DNA of 5,416 nucleotides from contig JASGFY010000113.1 in the NCBI GenBank assembly GCA_047605265.1, positions 1 to 5,416 on the forward strand, written 5' to 3'. Shown here piece by piece: positions 1 to 4,131 of this stretch. Every line of letters starts with the position of its first letter. Position 1 is the first letter of the stretch. Below the pieces are notes generated by a model. The model worked only from the letters and a program-made list of their open reading frames with translations. It was not told the DNA's origin and searched no databases. Both the position numbers and the translations under genes were made by a program. Source of the DNA: Solimonas sp047605265 (GTDB lineage: Bacteria; Pseudomonadota; Gammaproteobacteria; Nevskiales; Nevskiaceae).

Positions 1-263
1 AGGCTTTTACCGTCAAAGACGGTAAAAGTCTGAATAGTGAACGAGAGCGTCTTAACCCGCCCGAACAGGGCGGGTTTTCCGTTGGTGGACATCCGGCTTG
101 GAGACATGACCGCGAGGTGCTTGCTTGCGCTGCTCGATCCAGGTTGGATCGCACAGCGAACGCGCAGCGCTTCGATGAGCTGCGCGTCGGCTTCCTGCAT
201 CGAAAAAGCACGCCTGTGCCACCCGCGTTCACCAAGCTGCACGGTGAAGTCGCGTGCGCTCAT
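1..263 (-). CDS. Doubtful partial minus-strand reading frame
   Basis: A minus-strand frame opens with ATG at 263 (MSARDFTVQLGERGWHRRAF...) and stays open to the left edge of the window. The first 45 or so codons have natural-looking composition (QEADAQLIEALRVRCAIQPG). The rest becomes low-complexity and reads straight through the terminator stem (55-78) and the hairpin (4-28), which argues against the whole frame being translated. There is no good ribosome binding site before the ATG. It lies 110 bp downstream of the 106-aa gene on the same strand. It could be a gene remnant, a downstream cistron broken by a frameshift, or chance. I do not recognise the protein. Confidence 0.22.
   Translation of the reverse strand, partial: MSARDFTVQLGERGWHRRAFSMQEADAQLIEALRVRCAIQPGSSSASKHLAVMSPSRMSTNGKPALFGRVKTLSFTIQTFTVFDGKS
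4..28. repeat. Perfect 11-bp inverted repeat (hairpin)
   Basis: The arms CTTTTACCGTC (4-14) and GACGGTAAAAG (18-28) are perfectly complementary around an AAA loop. A G-U pair (3/29) and two further pairs (2/30, 1/31) extend the stem in RNA to 14 bp. No T-run follows on either strand, so it is not a typical intrinsic terminator. It may be an intergenic dispersed hairpin or a protein-binding dyad. Its GTCAAAGAC core recurs at 2729-2741. Confidence 0.7.
55..78 (+). terminator. Rho-independent terminator for an upstream plus-strand gene
   Basis: AACCCGCCC (55-63) pairs with GGGCGGGTT (68-76) around a short GAACA-type loop and runs into TTTT (75-78). The GC-rich stem plus T-tract is the classic intrinsic terminator form. 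The tract is on the plus strand, so it would end a transcript entering from the left of the window. The complementary strand has a shorter T-run (GTT), so weak bidirectional action is possible. Confidence 0.7.
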
Positions 264-373
264 CTGGGCAAGGAAGGGTAGGTGCGAAGATCGCCGGGTA
301 GCAGGCGGCGGGGCCGGGGGTAGGGCGGCCCGATCGTTCCCAGAGCATACGTGCCCTTTGGGGGCGGGCCGGC
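264..373. other. G-rich intergenic spacer
   Basis: This spacer follows the 106-aa gene's stop codon on the minus strand. On the plus strand it carries close G-runs at 296-298, 310-313, 316-320 and 323-325, a near-quadruplex layout whose first loop (11 nt) is longer than the usual limit. No other signal is visible in it. Confidence 0.4.
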
Positions 374-694
374 TCAAACGGCGGGCAAACGCTTCTGCAC
401 GCGAAACTGTCCTGGTTCGTCGGTGGTCACGAGGCGCCATGTTCGCGCCGCCACGTTCGTTCCGCGTTGCGTGCGATAGTCCGGCATCTGCAACACGACC
501 GCTTCCTTGTTTGCTTCCATCAATTGCCCGATGGCGAGCATGCCGTCGCTGAACTCCACCAGCAGTTCATCGCCTGGTGACAACCGTGCGTCGCTTTCAG
601 CATCGAGGCGGCGCAATAGCGCTCCGGGGTAGAGGTGCGTGTGGTTGGCAGCGAAGCGTCGGAGCATGGAAGTGTCTCCGGTGTTCAGGGACAT
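374..694 (-). CDS. Small protein of unknown function (106 aa)
   Basis: The minus-strand frame runs from ATG at 694 to TGA at 374-376. I do not recognise a named family. The product has no signal peptide or membrane segment and is probably cytoplasmic. From about residue 39 it alternates hydrophobic and polar residues as a beta-rich domain would (SPGDELLVEFSDGMLAIGQL at 39-58, EAVVLQM at 64-70). The C-terminal part (TQRGTNVAARTWRLV, then DEPGQFRVQKRL) looks conserved rather than random. Two starts are possible. M1 has AGGA 10 nt upstream. M10 at 667 has GGAG 8 nt upstream, which is the better spacing and would give a 97-aa protein. The gene stands alone, with the IS remnants upstream and the G-rich spacer downstream. 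A small beta-barrel adaptor or binding protein is a guess only. Confidence 0.65.
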   Translation of the reverse strand: MSLNTGDTSMLRRFAANHTHLYPGALLRRLDAESDARLSPGDELLVEFSDGMLAIGQLMEANKEAVVLQMPDYRTQRGTNVAARTWRLVTTDEPGQFRVQKRLPAV

Positions 695-744
695 CGAGCG
701 TCAATCCTATCAATTCGACGATTCAACGGGGGGGCGGGCCCAAA

Positions 745-845
745 AGCATGGCCGGTCGCGCTGTCGTGCTGCGCGTCGAGCATCCGACGCTTCTGCAAGG
801 GCTTTGGGTGACAACGAGAAAGCGAGGCGGATATGGATCACCCGC
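745..845 (+). pseudogene. Probable C-terminal scrap of an IS5-family transposase
   Basis: Plus-strand DNA here resembles the conserved end of IS5-type transposases, which reads roughly WVVERT..WL-RFRRLRVRYEKRADIH. The clearest part is about 789-840. It gives RRF in one frame, then GGGTG, then a stretch matching codons for YEKRADIH at the nucleotide level once a few inserted bases are allowed (ACGAGAA...GCGGATAT at about 813-834). Stops and frame changes mean it cannot be functional. It points away from the N-terminal transposase fragment that begins at about 838 on the other strand, so the two are not one simple element. The alignment was made by eye against remembered family sequence, so chance similarity is possible. 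Confidence 0.35.
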
Positions 846-1121
846 GAAGCTTCGATAGCAGGATCTGATGTAGACGATTCCAGACACCGGCCGCTTGCCA
901 ATCTCGCAGGCGGTGCCAGCACGTCATGCCCGATCCGCATCCCATTTCCGGTGGCCGCGTGCTCCAGGGGATTTCGCTCATCAGTATGAACAGCATGCCC
1001 GTCGGGGCATGCCGATCGGATAGGGGTTTGGTCCCGGATTCTTCGTCCGCCGTGGCTTGCGTTGCGCAAGCAGCGGTTCGATGATCGTCCAGAACGCGTT
1101 TTCCACCGGAGGCTTTGCCAT
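838..1121 (-). pseudogene. Frameshifted N-terminal fragment of an IS5-family transposase
   Basis: The minus strand starts at ATG 1121 with MAKPPVENAFWTIIEPLLAQ and continues to about KNPG. Homology then moves to another frame, giving KPLSDRHAPTGMLFILMSEI, PW, and then EMGCGSGMTCWHRLRDWQAA followed by GVWNRLHQILLSKLR. This is the characteristic N-terminal region of IS5-group transposases (the DUF4096-type insertion element domain: IPWE..P.EMGCGSGMTCWRRL.DW...GVW..LH..LL). A one-base deletion in the codon after PG, at about 1031-1033, explains the frame change. The fragment stops at TGA (838-840) right after KLRG, before the DDE catalytic core. Full-length proteins of this kind are about 250-280 aa, so two thirds or more is missing. 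No terminal inverted repeat is evident upstream. The copy is dead. Confidence 0.85.
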
Positions 1122-1143
1122 CTTTCATCCCAGTCAGTTAGAT
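1115..1143 (+). promoter_or_regulatory. Candidate sigma-70 promoter for the DUF1214-like gene
   Basis: TTGCCA (1115-1120, five of six matches to the -35 consensus) is followed after 17 nt by TTAGAT (1138-1143, a weak -10). The site lies at the edge of the IS5 remnant, in a locally AT-rich stretch (1130-1180), 47 nt before the ATG at 1191. An alternative -10, TAAACT (1155-1160), lacks a partner -35. Spacing and position are reasonable but the -10 is poor. Confidence 0.25.
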
Positions 1144-1190
1144 CGAAAAAATCCTAAACTAAATCCTCATTTCGTTAGATGCTCTAAGCC

Positions 1191-2504
1191 ATGCAGCGAC
1201 GCGCCAATTCCAAGTTGTTATCCAAACTGCTGTACCTTCTCCTGCTGCTTTGCCCGGAGGGAAGCCTGATGAGTAATGAAGCACGTGCCGCGGAGCCGGC
1301 TCCACCGGTACCTGCGATTGAAAGCTGGAATGCGATGGTGAACCACCTGCAGACCCTGCCCGACCGCATGCTCGCCAAGCTGCCACAGGAAATGCGCGAG
1401 AATTCGCAGTTGCAACAGGAAATCGCGCGCTACGCTCTTGGCTCGTTGGCCTATGCCGTGCTCGATGCGCTCGGCTCCGATGGCGACCATCCGGCATTTC
1501 TACCGGCCAGTGGCCCGGTACTCAACATCGGCCAACCCAACGCCGACACCGTGTACCGCGTGGCGCGGATCACGCCCGGCGGTAGCTACCGACTGCGCGG
1601 CAAGCGCGGTTCGCTTCGTATCGCCAGCATCGGCCAAGTACCGCCTTCACCGGGCGAGCCCGGCTATCCGCCGGCCAAGCCATTCACCAACCGCGGCTAC
1701 CAAGATCTCAATGCACTGAAGACGGACGCCACTGGCCACTTCGACGTGCTGCTGAGCCCGAAGCGACCCGAAGGCTATGACGGCGAATGGTGGCCGCTGA
1801 ATCCCGACGCCAACAAGCTGCTGCTGAGATTGGTCAGCGCGGATTGGGCACACGAAGAATTCCCGACGATCTCCATCGAACGGATTGATCACGCGGTCAT
1901 CCGGCCCCGGCCCGACGCCGCCGAGCTGATGCGGCGCCTGCAGCAAATCTCTACCACGACCGACTTCATGGCATTGATGTTCGTTGATCACGTCGAGAAG
2001 CTGCGACAGCAGGGCTACGTCAACCAGCTCAAGTCCTTCGACATCTCCAAGTCCGGCGGACTGGATGGTCAGTTTTATTACGAAGGCGTCTATGAACTAA
2101 CGGACGACGAGGCGCTGCTCATTGAAACGAAGGTTCCGGCCCACTGCGGCTACCGCTCACTAATTCTCACCAACGAGGTTTACGAAACCACGGACTGGTA
2201 CGACAACCACAGCAGCCTAAACGACGCACAGGCTTCACCGGATGCGGACGGCGTGCTGAGGATCGTCGTTTCCGCAAGAGACCCGGGCGTGCCGAATTGG
2301 CTCGACACTGCCGGCTATCCGCGCGGCATCGTGCAGGGTCGATGGACTTACTGCGACAGTGCACCGGTCCCTGAGGTGCGCAAAGTAGCAGTCAGCGAAG
2401 TGCGCAAGCTGCTGCCGGCAGAGACGCTCGTCGTCACACCGGCCCAGCGCGAAGCCATCATCCGCGAACGTCGCGCCGCAGTTCAGCAGCGACCTCTTTG
2501 GTAG
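1191..2504 (+). CDS. Secreted DUF1214-like domain protein
   Basis: The frame encodes 437 aa ending in TAG. The N-terminus looks like a Sec signal peptide: basic residues (RR at 3-4, K8, K12), a hydrophobic run LLYLLLLL (13-20) and a possible AxA cleavage site at about 31-33 (ARA-AEP). The product is probably periplasmic. The body has NADTVYRVARITPGGSYRL from residue 117, similar in style to the front of DUF1254/DUF1214 proteins. Its C-terminal segment is SARDPGVPNWLDTAGYPRG (W370) and then GRWTY, typical of DUF1214 (PF06742). The biochemical role of that family is not established. Start choice is open. ATG 1191 keeps the signal peptide but has no clear ribosome site. ATG 1269 (M27) has an excellent GGAGGG 7 nt upstream but would lose the hydrophobic segment. 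I favour 1191 because of the signal peptide. The gene stands alone, with an IS remnant upstream and its own terminator downstream. Base composition is slightly less GC-biased than in the right half of the window. Confidence 0.8.
   Translation: MQRRANSKLLSKLLYLLLLLCPEGSLMSNEARAAEPAPPVPAIESWNAMVNHLQTLPDRMLAKLPQEMRENSQLQQEIARYALGSLAYAVLDALGSDGDHPAFLPASGPVLNIGQPNADTVYRVARITPGGSYRLRGKRGSLRIASIGQVPPSPGEPGYPPAKPFTNRGYQDLNALKTDATGHFDVLLSPKRPEGYDGEWWPLNPDANKLLLRLVSADWAHEEFPTISIERIDHAVIRPRPDAAELMRRLQQISTTTDFMALMFVDHVEKLRQQGYVNQLKSFDISKSGGLDGQFYYEGVYELTDDEALLIETKVPAHCGYRSLILTNEVYETTDWYDNHSSLNDAQASPDADGVLRIVVSARDPGVPNWLDTAGYPRGIVQGRWTYCDSAPVPEVRKVAVSEVRKLLPAETLVVTPAQREAIIRERRAAVQQRPLW
1256..1271 (+). promoter_or_regulatory. 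Strong internal Shine-Dalgarno before the M27 start
   Basis: GGAGGG (1256-1261) stands 7 nt before ATG 1269-1271, inside the signal-peptide coding region of the DUF1214-like gene. It is stronger than anything before ATG 1191. If used, it would produce a cytoplasmic form starting MSNEARAAEP. It may be coincidental codons for PEG. Confidence 0.35.
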
Positions 2505-2639
2505 CAAACGAGGCGGCCAGTCAGCCAGAGAAGCCGGCCGTGGCCGAGGCGACGGCAAGACGCCGTACACACCACCGAAGGAACCGCCGAAGTTCTGATC
2601 GTTGTCGATTCGAACGAAACTTCGATTGCCTAACTCGAT

Positions 2640-2672
2640 ACGCCGCAATGCGCCGTCGCTTGCGGTGTTTTT
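2640..2672 (+). terminator. Rho-independent terminator of the DUF1214-like gene
   Basis: ACGCCGCAA (2640-2648) pairs with TTGCGGTGT (2660-2668), including one G-U pair. After a single bulged T (2649), GCG (2650-2652) pairs with CGC (2657-2659) around the loop CCGT. The 12-bp stem is followed directly by TTTT (2669-2672). It lies about 135 nt after the stop codon at 2504, giving that gene a long 3' untranslated tail. Confidence 0.65.
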
Positions 2673-2728
2673 CGTTCATTCGCCCCCCTGCGCGAAATCT
2701 TGCTTTTTCGCGATATTGCTTTCGATAA

Positions 2729-2741
2729 CGGTCTTTGACCG
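2729..2741. repeat. Short hairpin sharing a core with the one at 4-28
   Basis: CGGTC (2729-2733) and GACCG (2737-2741) are complementary around TTT. Read on the minus strand the centre is GTCAAAGAC, the same nine bases as in the hairpin at 4-28. The next base pair is swapped (G-C here, C-G there), so pairing is kept while sequence differs. No T-run follows on either strand. Confidence 0.5.
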
Positions 2742-2827
2742 GCCCTTGATCTGACTCCGATCCTTGCGGTGGACCGCGACGCCATGGACGAGGGCAGTGC
2801 GAGGGCTTCGGCATCGAGCGACGAACA

Positions 2828-2844
2828 GTCGCCGGCGCGGCGAC
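2828..2844 (-). terminator. Possible terminator hairpin of the M14 peptidase gene
   Basis: GTCGCCG (2828-2834) and CGGCGAC (2838-2844) form a perfect 7-bp stem with a 3-nt loop, 8 nt beyond the peptidase stop codon on the minus strand. The following minus-strand bases are TGTTCGT, only moderately T-rich. It could act as a weak intrinsic terminator or protect the 3' end of the mRNA. Confidence 0.4.
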
Positions 2845-2852
2845 GCGCGGGT

Positions 2853-3773
2853 TCAGTGCGGCGCGAGCGCGAAATCGATCGCCGCGCAGACGGCGGCGAC
2901 TTGCGCCACATTGCACTGCTCGGGCGTTGCGCGCGGGCTGTCCGGATAGACCTCGGTGGTGGTCGTGTAGCGCGCGCCGCTGATGCCGGCGCACAGGCCG
3001 AGCGCCTTGAGCGGATATTCGATGACGCCGGGCGCCACGGTTGGTGAGCCGATGATGTTGCCGTGCGCGTCGGCCGGCGCGATGTGCGTGACGCGCGCGA
3101 CCGCGCCGATGATCGCCTGCTGGAATGCCGGCTGCGGATTCTCGCTGTCGTCGACCAGATAGAAGCCGTCGGGAATCGTGTCCGGTTCGTAGACCTTGCC
3201 GTCGCGCGCGGCGAGGGCCGGACGGAATTCGGTTTCATCGCTGTCGGTCGTCTCGTGCAGGTCGATGTGCACGAGGAAGCGACCGCGCAGCGGCGCGATC
3301 AGCGCCAGCAGCGCCGCCGATTCGCCGGCCGGGCTGTCGGCGCGGAATGAACGGTTCGGATCGAACGCGTCGGGATTCCAGCGGTGGACGCGCTCGTACG
3401 CCCAGGGGCTGACGCAGGGCGCGACGAGCAGGTTGACGCGGCCGGCATAGTCCTGCGCGCGCTGCCCGGCGAACCGCAGCGCGCCATGCACGCCGCTGGT
3501 TTCGTAGCCGTGCACGCCGCCGGTGACGAGTGCGCTCGGCAGCGCGTCGTTCCAGTCGCGGCTGCGCAGCGCCAGCAGCGGATAATGGTCCGGCGCGTAG
3601 TCGAGCCGGCCGTATTCGATGACGTCGAAGCGCGCGCGCAGACGTTCGATGACCGGCAGCACATCGACATCGTAGCGCCGCCGCCGCGTCTGCTGCGCGC
3701 GCCATTCGGCTTTCTCGGCCGGACTCCAGGGCCGTCCGGGCGTGCCGATGGGGTAGCAGGCCGAAATGCTCAT
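2853..3773 (-). CDS. M14-family zinc carboxypeptidase
   Basis: This 306-aa protein starts at ATG 3773 and ends at TGA 2853-2855. It is a metallocarboxypeptidase of the M14 superfamily, expected to remove C-terminal residues or related acyl/amide groups from peptides using one zinc ion. The substrate cannot be told from sequence. Visible motifs are TGGVHGYETSG with zinc ligands H88 and E91 (HxxE), NPDAFDPNRSF with the substrate-binding N140-R141 pair, HIDLHET with the third ligand H173, and TTTEVYP near the C-terminus with E274 as likely catalytic glutamate. All active-site parts are present, so the enzyme should be active. There is no signal peptide, which points to the cytoplasm. A frame extension to 4034 exists, but its 87 extra residues are arginine-rich, family-unlike and would cover the promoter region. 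The chosen ATG has a weak GAG-type ribosome site 9 nt upstream. The gene is divergent from the isocitrate dehydrogenase gene. Confidence 0.9.
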   Translation of the reverse strand: MSISACYPIGTPGRPWSPAEKAEWRAQQTRRRRYDVDVLPVIERLRARFDVIEYGRLDYAPDHYPLLALRSRDWNDALPSALVTGGVHGYETSGVHGALRFAGQRAQDYAGRVNLLVAPCVSPWAYERVHRWNPDAFDPNRSFRADSPAGESAALLALIAPLRGRFLVHIDLHETTDSDETEFRPALAARDGKVYEPDTIPDGFYLVDDSENPQPAFQQAIIGAVARVTHIAPADAHGNIIGSPTVAPGVIEYPLKALGLCAGISGARYTTTTEVYPDSPRATPEQCNVAQVAAVCAAIDFALAPH

Positions 3774-3810
3774 CGCGCGGGTTCTCGCAGTAGCGCCAGG
3801 AAAGGCGCGG

Positions 3811-3819
3811 ACTGTAGCA
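3811..3819 (-). promoter_or_regulatory. Candidate extended -10 promoter of the M14 peptidase gene
   Basis: On the minus strand TGC followed by TACAGT (four of six consensus matches) forms an extended -10 element. It would give a leader of about 30 nt before ATG 3773. No good -35 is present at the normal spacing, as is often the case for extended -10 promoters. Confidence 0.3.
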
Positions 3820-3940
3820 CCGGGACCGTGCGGGGGCGCGAAATGCCGCCGTCCGCGTGCACGCCTGGGCGTGCTGCATTGCAGCGCCGCTGCATGGCCG
3901 GATTGTGCCAGCGATGCGCCTGATGCGCGGAAGCGCCGCG

Positions 3941-3949
3941 TGCCATAAT
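3941..3949 (+). promoter_or_regulatory. Candidate extended -10 promoter of the isocitrate dehydrogenase gene
   Basis: TGC (3941-3943) directly precedes CATAAT (3944-3949), a five-of-six match to the -10 consensus. A weak -35-like CTGATG lies at 3920-3925, 18 nt upstream. Transcription from here would leave a leader of about 175 nt containing the GAAGAG/CTCTTC dyad (4013-4025). Confidence 0.4.
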
Positions 3950-4131
3950 GCATTGGCTCTCCCGCCGCCATGGCCCGTCGATAGCGCCGACCGTAGGCAG
4001 GCGGAGAAAACAGAAGAGCCTCTTCAGTACACAACTTCAGTCAGCCCCCGCTCGGGACGCCTCGGCCGGCCAGATCCGGCTGCAGCCGCCTTTCCGCCCG
4101 AGGGCCGGCACTACGCTTACGGAGATACCGC

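Larger units (their letters stand above)
2505..2852. other. Intergenic region between convergent genes, with repeat-like DNA
   Basis: This region separates the ends of the DUF1214-like gene and the M14 peptidase gene. It holds the terminator at 2640-2672, a hairpin at 2729-2741 and a GC hairpin at 2828-2844. Between about 2680 and 2800 the minus strand reads SDQGPVKDRYRKQYREKARF in one frame. That resembles spurious translations of dispersed intergenic repeats I associate with Xanthomonadaceae. I see no convincing gene here: open frames exist on both strands but have arginine-rich, low-complexity products and no ribosome sites. Confidence 0.4.
3774..4131. other. Divergent promoter region with several palindromes
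   Basis: This 358-bp spacer separates the divergent peptidase and isocitrate dehydrogenase genes. It contains the palindrome GCGTGCACGC (3855-3864), ACGCC-TG-GGCGT (3861-3872), GCTGCA-T-TGCAGC (3873-3885) and GAAGAG-C-CTCTTC (4013-4025). It also has a direct repeat CTTCAGT at 4022-4028 and 4035-4041. The first three sit between the two candidate promoters, where a regulator controlling both genes could bind. No coding sequence is supported here. Confidence 0.5.

Noticed and set aside
37..552. Long plus-strand open frame (171 codons)
   Set aside because: It runs through the terminator at 55-78 and is antisense to the better-supported 106-aa gene. Its product is Cys/Arg/Ser-rich and low-complexity.
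993..1012. GCATGCCC/GGGCATGC inverted repeat
   Set aside because: It lies inside the transposase remnant, over codons of the conserved D-R-x-A-x-T-G segment. It is explained by coding sequence, with no terminator tail.
2521..3238. Minus-strand open frames overlapping the M14 gene end and the spacer
   Set aside because: They are arginine/serine-rich translations of the M14 gene in other frames and of the intergenic repeat, with no domains or ribosome sites.
3384..3923. Plus-strand frame of 179 codons antisense to the M14 gene
   Set aside because: The opposite strand encodes a complete enzyme with all active-site motifs. This frame is a by-product of high GC at third positions.
3774..4034. 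N-terminal extension of the M14 gene (87 extra codons)
   Set aside because: The residues are arginine-rich and unlike the family. They would cover the promoter region and overlap the icd leader on the other strand.
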